Shown in pieces: positions 14,531 through 23,492 of a stretch of DNA of 64,000 nucleotides. The position numbers and the translations under genes are program-made. This DNA comes from an uncultured Blautia sp. (lineage in GTDB: Bacteria; Bacillota; Clostridia; Lachnospirales; Lachnospiraceae). Where the stretch lies: assembly GCF_937880195.1 (NCBI RefSeq), contig NZ_CALFLA010000041.1, positions 87,852-151,851 on the forward strand, read 5' to 3'. Position 1 is the stretch's first letter. Every line of letters starts with the position of its first letter. The notes beneath the pieces are model-generated. The model did no database searches. It saw nothing but the letters and a program-made list of their open reading frames with translations, and was not told where the DNA came from.

Positions 14531-17161
14531 TTACGCGTTCTTCTCAGCGATAGCTGCCTGAGCTGCTGCCAGACGAGCAATCGGTACACGGAACGGTGAG
14601 CAGGATACATAGTTAAGGCCAATCTTATGGCAGAACTCTACGGAAGAAGGATCTCCGCCGTGCTCACCACAGATACCTACATGAAGGTTCGGGTTAACCG
14701 GTTTTCCAAGTTTGATGGACATTTCCATAAGCTTGCCAACGCCAATCTGATCCAGTTTTGCAAATGGATCATTCTCGAAGATCTTAGCGTCATAGTAAGC
14801 GTCAAGGAACTTACCAGCGTCGTCACGGGAGAAGCCGTATGTCATCTGAGTAAGGTCGTTTGTACCGAAGCAGAAGAAGTCTGCCTCTTTAGCGATCTCG
14901 TCTGCAGTAAGAGCTGCTCTCGGAATCTCGATCATTGTACCAACTTCGTATTTCAGATCAACGCCTGCTGCTGCGATCTCAGCGTCTGCTGTCTCAACAA
15001 CAAATTTCTTAACGTATTTCAGCTCTTTGATGTCGCCTACAAGCGGAATCATGATCTCTGGGCATACATTCCAGTCAGCGTGTGCTTTCTTAACGTTGAT
15101 AGCTGCACGGATAACTGCTTTTGTCTGCATCTTAGCAATTTCTGGATAAGTAACTGCAAGACGGCATCCACGATGACCCATCATCGGGTTGAACTCATGA
15201 AGAGAATTAATGATTGTCTTGATCTGCTCAACAGTCTTGCCCTGAGCGTCAGCAAGTTTCTTGATATCTTCTTCTGTTGTAGGAACAAACTCATGAAGAG
15301 GCGGATCCAGGAAACGGATTGTTACCGGGTTTCCTTCCAGAGCTTCATACAGCTTCTCGAAGTCTCCCTGCTGCTCTGGAAGAATCTTCTCAAGAGCTGC
15401 TTCTCTCTCTTCTACTGTTTCAGAACAGATCATCTCACGGAATGCATCGATTCTGTCGCCTTCAAAGAACATATGCTCTGTACGGCAAAGACCAATACCT
15501 TCTGCACCAAGCTCACGAGCTTTCTTAGCGTCAGCCGGAGTATCAGCGTTTGTACGAACCTTAAGTGTTCTGTACTTGTCAGCCCATCCCATGATTCTTC
15601 CGAACTCACCAGCGATTGTAGCGTCTACAGTCGGGATGATTCCATCATAAATATTACCGGTAGATCCGTCAAGAGAAATGCTGTCTCCCTCGTGGAACTC
15701 TTTACCAGCAAGTGTGAATTTCTTGTTTTCTTCATCCATAGCGATCTCGCCGCATCCGGATACACAGCATGTACCCATACCACGAGCAACAACTGCTGCG
15801 TGAGATGTCATACCACCGCGAACTGTCAGGATACCCTGAGCAGATTTCATACCTGTAATATCTTCTGGAGAAGTCTCAAGACGAACAAGAACAACCTTCT
15901 CGCCTCTTGCAGCCCACTCTACAGCATCGTCTGCTGTGAAGACGATCTTACCACAAGCAGCTCCCGGAGAAGCGCCAAGTGCTTTAGCCATTGGAGTTGC
16001 CTCTTTAAGAGCCTTAGCGTCGAACTGCGGATGAAGGAGTGTATCCAGGTTACGTGGATCGATCATTGCTACTGCTTCTTCTTCTGTTCTCATTCCCTCG
16101 TCAACAAGGTCACAAGCAATCTTCAGAGCAGCCTGAGCTGTTCTCTTACCATTACGTGTCTGAAGCATATACAGTTTACCATGCTCTACAGTAAACTCCA
16201 TATCCTGCATATCTCTGTAGTGTTTCTCAAGAGTATTGCATACTTCTTTAAACTGTACGAATGCTTCCGGGAATTTCTGCTCCATCTCGGAGATGTGCAT
16301 TGGTGTACGAACACCTGCAACAACGTCCTCGCCCTGAGCGTTTGTAAGGAACTCACCGAAAAGTCCGTTCTCACCTGTAGCAGGGTCACGTGTAAATGCA
16401 ACACCTGTACCACAGTCATCACCCATGTTACCAAACGCCATCATCTGTACGTTTACAGCAGTACCCCAGGAATACGGGATATCGTTGTCACGACGGTATA
16501 CGTTTGCTCTCGGGTTGTCCCAGGAACGGAATACAGCTTTGATAGCGCCCATTAACTGCTCCTTCGGATCAGTTGGGAAATCTTCGCCGATTTTCTCTTT
16601 ATATTCAGCTTTGAACTGATTTGCAAGAGTCTCAAGATCCTCAGCAGTAAGCTCAACGTCCTGAGTTACGCCTTTTTCTTCTTTCATCTTGTCGATCAGC
16701 TCTTCAAAGTACTTCTTGCCGACTTCCATAACTACGTCAGAGTACATCTGGATAAATCTTCTATAGCAGTCCCATGCCCAACGTGGGTTATTGGATTTCT
16801 CAGCTAATGTGTGAACTACTTCTTCGTTAAGACCAAGGTTGAGGATTGTATCCATCATACCTGGCATAGATGCTCTTGCACCAGAACGAACGGAAACAAG
16901 CAGAGGATTTTCTTTGTCACCGAATTTCTTTCCGGTAACTCCTTCCATTTTGGTGATCGCTTCCATGATCTGAGCCATGATCTCATCATTGATCTGTCTT
17001 CCGTCTTCATAGTACTGTGTGCAGGCTTCTGTTGTGATTGTGAAGCCCTGCGGTACAGGAAGACCCAGGCTTGTCATTTCAGCAAGGTTGGCACCTTTAC
17101 CACCCAGAAGGTTTCTCATAGTAGCGTTACCTTCTGTAAACATGTAAACCCATTTTGCCAT
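14531..17161 (-). CDS. ppdK: Pyruvate phosphate dikinase
   Basis: Interconverts PEP + AMP + PPi and pyruvate + ATP + Pi. In fermenting Clostridia it can serve glycolysis, gaining extra ATP from PPi. The 876-residue length is standard. Visible landmarks: GGKGANLAEMTSLGLPVPQGF at the nucleotide-binding N terminus, GARASMPGMMDTILNLGLN, the phosphohistidine loop RGGMTSHAAVVARGMG, GLCRTEHMFF and MMGHRGCRL in the PEP-binding barrel, and GICGEHGGDPSSVEF with CSPFRVPIARLAAAQA at the C terminus. The start follows GGAGG. It lies downstream of pfp but has its own promoter, with a perfect palindrome between promoter and gene, and a pfp terminator separates the two, so the genes are probably controlled separately. 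Confidence 0.97.
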   Translation of the reverse strand: MAKWVYMFTEGNATMRNLLGGKGANLAEMTSLGLPVPQGFTITTEACTQYYEDGRQINDEIMAQIMEAITKMEGVTGKKFGDKENPLLVSVRSGARASMPGMMDTILNLGLNEEVVHTLAEKSNNPRWAWDCYRRFIQMYSDVVMEVGKKYFEELIDKMKEEKGVTQDVELTAEDLETLANQFKAEYKEKIGEDFPTDPKEQLMGAIKAVFRSWDNPRANVYRRDNDIPYSWGTAVNVQMMAFGNMGDDCGTGVAFTRDPATGENGLFGEFLTNAQGEDVVAGVRTPMHISEMEQKFPEAFVQFKEVCNTLEKHYRDMQDMEFTVEHGKLYMLQTRNGKRTAQAALKIACDLVDEGMRTEEEAVAMIDPRNLDTLLHPQFDAKALKEATPMAKALGASPGAACGKIVFTADDAVEWAARGEKVVLVRLETSPEDITGMKSAQGILTVRGGMTSHAAVVARGMGTCCVSGCGEIAMDEENKKFTLAGKEFHEGDSISLDGSTGNIYDGIIPTVDATIAGEFGRIMGWADKYRTLKVRTNADTPADAKKARELGAEGIGLCRTEHMFFEGDRIDAFREMICSETVEEREAALEKILPEQQGDFEKLYEALEGNPVTIRFLDPPLHEFVPTTEEDIKKLADAQGKTVEQIKTIINSLHEFNPMMGHRGCRLAVTYPEIAKMQTKAVIRAAINVKKAHADWNVCPEIMIPLVGDIKELKYVKKFVVETADAEIAAAGVDLKYEVGTMIEIPRAALTADEIAKEADFFCFGTNDLTQMTYGFSRDDAGKFLDAYYDAKIFENDPFAKLDQIGVGKLMEMSIKLGKPVNPNLHVGICGEHGGDPSSVEFCHKIGLNYVSCSPFRVPIARLAAAQAAIAEKNA

Positions 17162-17196
17162 TTTACATTTTCCTCCTAAATTTTTGTTCTTTCAAC

Positions 17197-17213
17197 ATAA
17201 AACTATGTTTTAT
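17197..17213. promoter_or_regulatory. Palindrome in the ppdK leader
   Basis: ATAAAAC-TAT-GTTTTAT, perfect 7-base arms, starting about 5 bases after the predicted transcription start of ppdK. The position suits a repressor site or a leader hairpin. Confidence 0.4.
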
Positions 17214-17225
17214 ACGCACATAGTT

Positions 17226-17254
17226 ATTGTATAGATTCTGGCGCGATTAGTCAA
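17226..17254 (-). promoter_or_regulatory. Promoter of ppdK
   Basis: On the minus strand TTGACT (17249-17254), 17-base spacer, TACAAT (17226-17231). Confidence 0.65.
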
Positions 17255-17265
17255 GGGCAAACTGG

Positions 17266-17296
17266 AAAAAAAGGGAGAAAGCGCAAACTTTCTCCC
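17266..17296 (-). terminator. Terminator of pfp
   Basis: On the minus strand GGGAGAAAG-TTTGCG-CTTTCTCCC followed by TTTTTTT (stem 17273-17281 with 17288-17296). A perfect 9-base stem. Confidence 0.9.
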
Positions 17297-17314
17297 CTAA
17301 ACTTCTTCATAATT

Positions 17315-18565
17315 TTATCTTTTTTTCTTTAAATTCAATACAAGGTGTCTCGGAAGACCATTTACCATGATCGGCTGATAGTCGCCCTGGATCAGAGGTT
17401 TGATATAATCAATGAAATCCTCTGTTACATAAGAGCCGTCTCTTGTCATCCAGTTTCTCGGAACCAGCTTCTCTTCATTTGCAATGCGGTGTACGTCATA
17501 AATACCGGTTTTAGCCATATATGGATCATCAGAAACACGGTCGATCACAACCATCTTGCCAGTGTCTCCTTCGTCAGCTGCCTTAACAGCCGCTCCGCCT
17601 ACCATAAACGCTTCGTCGATATCTGTTCTGGAAGCCATATGGGAAGCGCTTCTCTGAAGAGTGGAAAATTCTACAGCCCTTGTCTTGCAGCCGCACTCTC
17701 CTGCCAGGAAGTTTGCAAGATAAGCCGCAGTACCCTGAAGCTGTTTATGCCCAAAATTATCCACGTAGTCGCTGGAGCTTCCAAGTTCGCATACATAACG
17801 TCCGTCTGCCAGCTTAATGCCTTCTGATACGGCAATCACAACAGAATCCTTTTTGGTAAGAAGATCCTTCACTTTTGTAAGGAATTTTTCTACGTCAAAA
17901 GGAATTTCCGGAAGATAAATAAGATCCGGGCCTTCACAGTCTTCTGTTTTTGCAAGAGCCGCAGCTCCGGTAAGCCATCCTGCATTACGTCCCATAATTT
18001 CCATAATGGTGATCATTTTTTTCTTATAGGTCAGGCCCTCTGCGTCACGGATCACTTCTTTTGTAGACGCGCCGATATATTTAGCAGCGCTTCCGAAGCC
18101 CGGAGTATGGTCAGTAAGAGCAAGATCATTGTCGATAGTCTTTGGAACGCCAATAAATTTCTGCTTCTGTCCTGTAAGGATCGCATAATCAGACAGCTTC
18201 TTAATGGTGTCCATAGAATCGTTGCCGCCTATGTAAATAAAGGTATCAATGCTTAATTTATCCATAATTCCAAAGAGTTTTTCGTAAATCGTCTTATCCT
18301 CATGGATCTCTGGCAGCTTATAACGGCAGGATCCAAGAAAAGCAGACGGAGTTCTCTTCAAAAGCTCAATATCCAATTCAGAATGAATTTGTGTAGACAA
18401 ATCCACATACTGCTCATCCAGAAGTCCCTGTACTCCGTGAAGCATTCCATATACCTTATCAAACCCTCTCTCAATGGCGTTTTTATAAACGCCTGCAAGA
18501 CTGGAATTGATGACGGAGGTGGGACCTCCCGACTGTCCTACGATGATATTTCTTTTTTTTGCCAT
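17315..18565 (-). CDS. pfp: Pyrophosphate-dependent 6-phosphofructokinase
   Basis: Phosphorylates fructose 6-phosphate with PPi in place of ATP; reversible. The donor choice is read from two positions: GGNDSM, with Asp where ATP enzymes have Gly, and PKTIDND, with Lys where ATP enzymes have Gly. Other landmarks in the 416 residues: VGQSGGPTSVIN, HTPGFGSAAKYI, EIMGRNAGWL (substrate-binding MGR), and LGSSSDYVDNFGHKQLQG toward the C terminus. Start follows GGAGG. It sits directly upstream of ppdK, the other PPi-linked glycolytic enzyme, but has its own promoter overlapped by a palindrome and its own terminator. Confidence 0.94.
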   Translation of the reverse strand: MAKKRNIIVGQSGGPTSVINSSLAGVYKNAIERGFDKVYGMLHGVQGLLDEQYVDLSTQIHSELDIELLKRTPSAFLGSCRYKLPEIHEDKTIYEKLFGIMDKLSIDTFIYIGGNDSMDTIKKLSDYAILTGQKQKFIGVPKTIDNDLALTDHTPGFGSAAKYIGASTKEVIRDAEGLTYKKKMITIMEIMGRNAGWLTGAAALAKTEDCEGPDLIYLPEIPFDVEKFLTKVKDLLTKKDSVVIAVSEGIKLADGRYVCELGSSSDYVDNFGHKQLQGTAAYLANFLAGECGCKTRAVEFSTLQRSASHMASRTDIDEAFMVGGAAVKAADEGDTGKMVVIDRVSDDPYMAKTGIYDVHRIANEEKLVPRNWMTRDGSYVTEDFIDYIKPLIQGDYQPIMVNGLPRHLVLNLKKKR

Positions 18566-18594
18566 ATTCTGTTCCTCCTGTACAACAACCTATA

Positions 18595-18630
18595 ATTGTT
18601 AATTTTAACAATATATCCTAAATTCGTCAA
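18595..18630 (-). promoter_or_regulatory. Promoter of pfp with overlapping palindrome
   Basis: On the minus strand TTGACG (18625-18630), 17-base spacer, TAAAAT (18602-18607). The -10 box lies inside ATTGTTAA-TT-TTAACAAT (18595-18612). The half sites match those of clostridial Rex (TTGTTAA/TTAACAA), but the central spacer is two bases instead of four. Confidence 0.6.
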
Positions 18631-18786
18631 GCTGATATTATATATTTTGTATATAATATTAACGTTTTTCAAAATATATACAGTCAAAATGTACAGTTTA
18701 TGACTTTGAACATTTTTTAATATAAGAATATCCCGGCGCTTTCTTTTTATAGCAGATCTATGTTGCTGCTTCTGCCTATTATGATC

Positions 18787-19674
18787 TTAAAAATCTAATC
18801 TATTTGGCGAGGTCGTATAATCATACACTTCCGCTCCCATTGTACGCATATAATCCTGTGTTGCTTTTGTAGTAAACTGCTCGCCGTTAACCAGCCACTC
18901 CGGCGCATCAAAACAGGCTTTTGAGGGATTTACATATTCATAAAATTTCTGAGGCAGCGTATTGTTTCCATGATGTCCCATCTGTACATAATCTGCCTTT
19001 AGTCTCTCCCCATATTCTTTTATCAGATATTCAGACACAACAGCTGAGTGGCAGTCTCCTGTAAACAGCATGGTTTTCGGTCCCTCTTTTCTGCTCACTT
19101 TAAAAACAAGCGAAGCGTCATTTCCAATATCCTCTTTAAATTCTTTGGAAATTTCATCATATGTATTCATAAATTCAAAGGTAAGATCCTTGATCTCCAA
19201 TGTAGTATTTCTGGAAACATGTTTTATTCTGCTATCTCCTGAAGTCAGATCTAAATACGTAGCATATGTGCCTATATTATCCCATTCCCTGTCCAGGGTG
19301 TCATAATATTCATAATCCAAACCATTATCATAAATCTGATCGATCTTAATTTTTCCTGGCTGTGCATAAATTTCATTGAACGCTCCAATATGGTCAGGAT
19401 GCGGATGTGTTAATATCCAGGCATCTACATGGTTTCCGTTTTTCTTAATAACTTCTCTGACTTTTTCTGCATTAGCTGTAACACCGCCGTCAATAACAAC
19501 TAAATCTTTTTTGTTGCTGGTTATTGTATAAAAGATCGCCTGGCTCTCTGAGGCATCACTATATTGAGTAATCTCCCACTTTGTATCCGCTGTTAATCTG
19601 AATATAAGAAATATGATCAGAATTGCCGCTATAACTTCTATGCACATTAACAAATATTTTTTGGTATGTTTCAT
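18787..19674 (-). CDS. Membrane-anchored metallo-beta-lactamase-fold hydrolase (ComEC C-terminal type)
   Basis: MBL-fold hydrolase of 295 residues. The start at 19674 is chosen for AGGAG seven bases upstream and a promoter just before it; the longer frame lacks support. An N-terminal helix (about residues 7-27) anchors it or acts as a signal. The metal site THPHPDHIG is clear, followed by GNDASLVFKV, LFTGDCHS and QMGHHGNNTLPQKFYE, which resemble the extracellular nuclease-like domain of the competence protein ComEC. Substrate is unknown; the ComEC resemblance hints at nucleic acid or another phosphodiester. It follows glyS but is separated by a terminator. Confidence 0.8.
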   Translation of the reverse strand: MKHTKKYLLMCIEVIAAILIIFLIFRLTADTKWEITQYSDASESQAIFYTITSNKKDLVVIDGGVTANAEKVREVIKKNGNHVDAWILTHPHPDHIGAFNEIYAQPGKIKIDQIYDNGLDYEYYDTLDREWDNIGTYATYLDLTSGDSRIKHVSRNTTLEIKDLTFEFMNTYDEISKEFKEDIGNDASLVFKVSRKEGPKTMLFTGDCHSAVVSEYLIKEYGERLKADYVQMGHHGNNTLPQKFYEYVNPSKACFDAPEWLVNGEQFTTKATQDYMRTMGAEVYDYTTSPNRLDF

Positions 19675-19705
19675 ATTCTTCTCCTTCTCTCCCTGGTCCA
19701 TTTGC

Positions 19706-19734
19706 AATATATTGCTTCTTATACGCTGAAACAA
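19706..19734 (-). promoter_or_regulatory. Likely promoter of the MBL hydrolase gene
   Basis: On the minus strand TTGTTT (19729-19734), 17-base spacer, TATATT (19706-19711), about 30 bases before the start. Confidence 0.5.
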
Positions 19735-19766
19735 AAAGATACGTATACAATAAAAAGGCACAGACA

Positions 19767-19801
19767 AAATCTCAGGCTGTCCACATAAATGCCTGAGATT
19801 T
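19767..19801 (-). terminator. Terminator of glyS
   Basis: AAATCTCAGGC (19767-19777) pairs perfectly with GCCTGAGATTT (19791-19801). The T tract on the minus strand is short (TTTTG). Confidence 0.7.
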
Positions 19802-19824
19802 CATCCATACCCTCAGAGTTTTAA

Positions 19825-21219
19825 TTAAAATGTAAACTTATCTGCAAAGTAAGCGTCAAGCTCATCAATCTTTACGCGAACCTGCTCCATAGTATCACGG
19901 TCACGGACAGTAACGGCGCCGTCTGTCTCTGAATCAAAATCATAGGTTACGCAGAACGGAGTTCCGATCTCATCCTGTCTTCTGTAGCGTTTACCAATAT
20001 TTCCACGATCGTCATACTCGCAGTTATATTTCTTACTGAGCTGCTGGAATACTTTTTCAGCGCCCTCGTTCAGCTTTTTGGAAAGAGGAAGAACACCGAT
20101 CTTAACCGGAGCAAGTACCGGGTGGAAACGAAGTACTGTACGTACGTCGTTCTTTTCTGCGTCAAGGACTTCTTCATCATATGCGCTGCACAGGAATGCA
20201 AGAACCATACGGTCAGCTCCAAGAGACGGCTCGATTACATACGGAATGTATTTCTGCTTCTTCTCGTCGTCAAAATAAGTAAGATCCTGTCCAGATACGT
20301 TCTGATGCTGAGTCAGGTCATAATCTGTTCTGTCTGCGATTCCCCAAAGTTCGCCCCAGCCAAATGGGAATAAAAATTCCACGTCTGTAGTAGCCTTGCT
20401 GTAAAAGCTCAGCTCCTCCTGATCATGGTCACGATAACGTACCTCGTCCTCTTTCAGTCCCAGAGAACTGAGCCAGTCAAGGCAGAACTGTTTCCAGTAT
20501 GCAAACCACTCAAGATCTGTATCCGGCTCACAGAAGAACTCCAGTTCCATCTGCTCGAACTCACGAGTACGGAAGGTGAAGTTACCCGGTGTGATCTCAT
20601 TACGGAAGGATTTACCGATCTGTCCGATTCCAAAAGGAATCTTTTTACGAGAAGTTCTCTGTACGTTCTTAAAGTTTACAAAAATACCCTGGGCTGTCTC
20701 AGGACGAAGATATACGGTATTTTTCGCATCCTCTGTAACGCCCTGGAAGGTTTTGAACATCAGGTTAAACTGACGAATGTCTGTAAAATTATGTTTGCCG
20801 CAGCTTGGACAGGGAACTTCATGTTCTCTGATAAAGTCCATCATCTGCTCCTGAGACCATGCGTCTACGCTGCCTTCAATAGCAATATCATGTTCTGCGC
20901 AATAGTCTTCGATCAGCTTATCTGCACGGAAACGCTCATGGCATTCCTTGCAGTCCATCAACGGATCGGAAAATCCGCCAAGATGTCCGGAAGCCACCCA
21001 TGTCTGCGGGTTCATCAGAATCGCGCAGTCAACACCTACGTTGTATGGGGATTCCTGAATGAACTTCTGCCACCAGGCACGTTTTACATTATTTTTCAGC
21101 TCCACGCCCAGATTTCCGTAATCCCAGGTATTTGCCAGACCGCCGTAAATTTCAGAACCGGGATAGACGAATCCTCTGGCCTTTGCCAGAGCAACAATTT
21201 TTTCCATTGTTTTTTCCAT
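19825..21219 (-). CDS. glyS: Glycyl-tRNA synthetase, single-chain (alpha2) type
   Basis: Charges tRNA-Gly with glycine. The 464 residues match the homodimeric eukaryote/archaea-like class II enzyme rather than the separate alpha and beta subunits of many bacteria. Visible: [20 protein letters not shown] at the N terminus, a C-X2-C zinc pair (CPSC) in the insertion, [15 protein letters not shown] (motif 2 region), [25 protein letters not shown], and [14 protein letters not shown] (motif 3), then an anticodon-binding domain with [13 protein letters not shown]. Start follows GGAG. Only 66 bases separate it from the upstream gene, and no T-box is visible there, so it is probably part of the era-recO transcript or has a promoter I cannot see. 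Confidence 0.96.
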   Translation of the reverse strand: MEKTMEKIVALAKARGFVYPGSEIYGGLANTWDYGNLGVELKNNVKRAWWQKFIQESPYNVGVDCAILMNPQTWVASGHLGGFSDPLMDCKECHERFRADKLIEDYCAEHDIAIEGSVDAWSQEQMMDFIREHEVPCPSCGKHNFTDIRQFNLMFKTFQGVTEDAKNTVYLRPETAQGIFVNFKNVQRTSRKKIPFGIGQIGKSFRNEITPGNFTFRTREFEQMELEFFCEPDTDLEWFAYWKQFCLDWLSSLGLKEDEVRYRDHDQEELSFYSKATTDVEFLFPFGWGELWGIADRTDYDLTQHQNVSGQDLTYFDDEKKQKYIPYVIEPSLGADRMVLAFLCSAYDEEVLDAEKNDVRTVLRFHPVLAPVKIGVLPLSKKLNEGAEKVFQQLSKKYNCEYDDRGNIGKRYRRQDEIGTPFCVTYDFDSETDGAVTVRDRDTMEQVRVKIDELDAYFADKFTF

Positions 21220-21285
21220 GATAGATATCTCCTCAACTTTTTTATCGTTACTGATTTTCTATTATACTAGCATCTATCTGCTTTT

Positions 21286-21765
21286 TCAACAAATTTCCAC
21301 CCATTTTTCTTCAGGGTATTCCACTACAACACAGTCGTTGAAATAAGTTCTCTCCGGCAGTACGATCAGCACATGGGCTGTTTCTTTATTGACCGGTATT
21401 GCGCTTAAATGCCATACGCCTGTATTTAACAGCACCATTGTACCCTTTGGAACAAGAAAAGCCTCAGTAAGCTCTGGAACCGGATCCTTGCCTGCAGGAG
21501 CCACATGAACGATCACATCATCATCCAGACAAAGGATACCCTCCTGAGTATAATTATGGTATTCTGCTGTTGTCACCACCATCTTTTCCGGTTTATGTAC
21601 CAGAAGGGGAGAAAATGCTGTCTGCATACTGCCGCTGTTGTGCATTTTCAGTCTGTCCTGATAAAAATCACCCAGGCTGTATCCCTCTGGATTCAAAAGA
21701 TCTGTGAAGCTTCCAAATTCTTTAAAGTTCTCTGCTGTTATCTCTTTTGCCTTGATCTGTCTCAT
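21286..21765 (-). CDS. Ureidoglycolate lyase (AllA)-like cupin protein
   Basis: A 159-residue cupin-type protein resembling the ureidoglycolate lyase family, which splits ureidoglycolate to glyoxylate and urea in allantoin use. Start at 21765 is based on GGGAGG upstream. Visible cues: IKAKEITAENFKEFGSFTDLLNP, TAEYHNYTQEGILCLDDDVIVHVAP (the metal-binding region of the fold with H and E) and VPKGTMVLLNTGVWHLSAIPV with the second His. No other allantoin genes are nearby, so the substrate in this organism is uncertain. It sits between recO and glyS in one direction and may share their transcript. Confidence 0.6.
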   Translation of the reverse strand: MRQIKAKEITAENFKEFGSFTDLLNPEGYSLGDFYQDRLKMHNSGSMQTAFSPLLVHKPEKMVVTTAEYHNYTQEGILCLDDDVIVHVAPAGKDPVPELTEAFLVPKGTMVLLNTGVWHLSAIPVNKETAHVLIVLPERTYFNDCVVVEYPEEKWVEIC

Positions 21766-21797
21766 AATATAATACCTCCCAATTTTTGATTTGCTTT

Positions 21798-22550
21798 TCA
21801 ACTCATTACATCAAGTATTTCCAGGCTTTTAAAACGTTTATCCGTATTTTTTTCTGTATACGTATAAATAATCCGCTGAAGCTCTGACAAAACCTCTTTG
21901 CTCACTGTAAAAGTATAAAGTTTCCCCATGGGCGCGCTGACAATATATCGCATGGCATAAAGCGCGGCGCCTGAAATTCTCACTGCATCTCTTACTCCCA
22001 CTGCGCAGGAACGGCAAAGTATCCCATGATTTTCCTGAGAAAAAAACATTTCTTCTTCTGGCTCTCCTTCTCTGCCGCAGCCTGTGCAGGACACCAGTTC
22101 CGGGCAATAGCCCTGTTCTGCCATAGTGCGCAGTTCAAAAACACATCTTACAAGAGAATCGTCTACATGAGGATTTAAAAGAGCCTTTACCGTCACATAA
22201 AGAAGGTTCATCATTTCCCGTTCATCTGTCCCTTCCCTTCCAAAGTAATCGGCAAGCTCAAGAAAATAATAGCCGTAATAAATGCCCGGCTGCATACAGG
22301 CCAGTTCCATAAAATGATGGGTCACATTTACCTGATTCAGATTATAGCTGGATCTGCCCTCATAAAGCGTAAAGGTACCAAACACAAAAGGCTCTGCCGC
22401 TGCCATAAACGGACTATTGACTCTTCTTGCTCCTTTTGCAAACGCTGAGATCTTGCCCCTTTCCCTGGTAAGAAGTACGATTCTCTTGTCATATTCTCCT
22501 ATGGGCATAGCATGGATCACCACGCCCTGAACTGTGATCAGATCACTCAT
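21798..22550 (-). CDS. recO: DNA repair protein RecO
   Basis: Loads RecA and anneals single strands in recombinational repair together with RecR/RecF. Seen in 250 residues: an N-terminal OB fold (VQGVVIHAMPIGEYDKRIVLLTRERGKISAFAKGARR), the helical middle, and a zinc site CTGCG...CRSC near residues 155-180. It starts three bases after the era stop, an arrangement found in many Firmicutes, so the two are co-transcribed and possibly translationally coupled. Confidence 0.95.
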   Translation of the reverse strand: MSDLITVQGVVIHAMPIGEYDKRIVLLTRERGKISAFAKGARRVNSPFMAAAEPFVFGTFTLYEGRSSYNLNQVNVTHHFMELACMQPGIYYGYYFLELADYFGREGTDEREMMNLLYVTVKALLNPHVDDSLVRCVFELRTMAEQGYCPELVSCTGCGREGEPEEEMFFSQENHGILCRSCAVGVRDAVRISGAALYAMRYIVSAPMGKLYTFTVSKEVLSELQRIIYTYTEKNTDKRFKSLEILDVMS

Positions 22551-22553
22551 TCA

Positions 22554-23462
22554 TCAGATTTCCTTTTTGTCGTACCCAAAGTTTTTGATCAGAAAGTCGC
22601 TGTCCCGCCAGTCTTTTTTTACCTTGACCCAAAGCTTCAGGTTTACTTTTGCATCCAGCATCTTTTCCAGTTCATACCGGGCGTTGCTTCCAATTTTTTT
22701 CAGCATGGCTCCCTGCTTTCCGATAATGATACCCTTATGGGAATCTCGTTCACAGATAATCGTGGCGTCAATGTCCACAAGCCTACCTTTCCCCGGTCTT
22801 TCCTTCATTCGATCTATAGCAACAGCAATTCCATGAGGAATTTCTGCATCCAAGGCATGAAGCGCCTTTTCTCTGATGATCTCTGCTGCAATCTGCCTCT
22901 GAGGCTGGTCTGTTACCGTATCTTCATCATAAAACATAGGTCCATAAGGCAGATATTTCATAATACTTGGAATAATATCCTGCGTATTTACGGCTCTCAG
23001 TGCAGATACTGGAATAATCTCGTCAAATTCATACAGCTTCCTGTAAGTGTCAATAGCTTTTGCAATCTCTTCCTTATCTACCGTGTCCACCTTATTGATG
23101 ATCAGGATCACTGGTATATGAAGCCCTGCAAGCTGCTCTGCTATATGGCGTTCCCCTGCTCCTATAAAAGTTGTGGGTTCTACCAGCCATAGAATCACGT
23201 CTACTTCCTTCAAAGTTCTCTCCGCTACCTGGACCATATATTCGCCCAGCTTATTTTTTGCTTTATGGATTCCCGGCGTATCAAGAAAAACAATCTGTCC
23301 CTCTTCACTTGTATAGACGGTCTGTATCCTGTTTCTGGTAGTCTGCGGCTTTTTGGAAGTAATAGCTATTTTCTGGCCGATAAGATGGTTCATCAATGTT
23401 GATTTCCCTACGTTCGGACGGCCGATAATAGCTGCAAAGCCTGATTTAAAATTATCCTTCAT
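22554..23462 (-). CDS. era: GTPase Era
   Basis: Ras-like GTPase that helps 16S rRNA maturation and 30S assembly. The 302 residues contain GRPNVGKSTLMNHLIGQ (G1), KPQTTRNRIQ (G2), DTPGIHK (G3) and NKVDTV (G4), followed by SALRA (G5). The C-terminal KH domain carries IIGKQGAMLKKIGSNAR, the RNA-binding loop. Start follows AGGAG. It is followed by recO and preceded by the M16C peptidase gene. Confidence 0.98.
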   Translation of the reverse strand: MKDNFKSGFAAIIGRPNVGKSTLMNHLIGQKIAITSKKPQTTRNRIQTVYTSEEGQIVFLDTPGIHKAKNKLGEYMVQVAERTLKEVDVILWLVEPTTFIGAGERHIAEQLAGLHIPVILIINKVDTVDKEEIAKAIDTYRKLYEFDEIIPVSALRAVNTQDIIPSIMKYLPYGPMFYDEDTVTDQPQRQIAAEIIREKALHALDAEIPHGIAVAIDRMKERPGKGRLVDIDATIICERDSHKGIIIGKQGAMLKKIGSNARYELEKMLDAKVNLKLWVKVKKDWRDSDFLIKNFGYDKKEI

Positions 23463-23492
23463 AATGATTGCTCCTGGTTTCTTCTGTAGTGA

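Noticed and set aside
14627..16555. A 642-codon open frame on the plus strand opposite ppdK
   Set aside because: It is a shadow of ppdK. The predicted protein is dominated by Cys, Ser and short hydrophobic runs, has no recognisable domain and no ribosome binding site, and ppdK on the other strand is certain.
20425..21270. A 281-codon plus-strand frame opposite glyS
   Set aside because: It overlaps the glyS coding region almost fully, has no family features, and glyS is certain.
21220..21285. T-box upstream of glyS
   Set aside because: The 66-base gap is too short and contains no TGGNACCGCG-like sequence or terminator hairpin.
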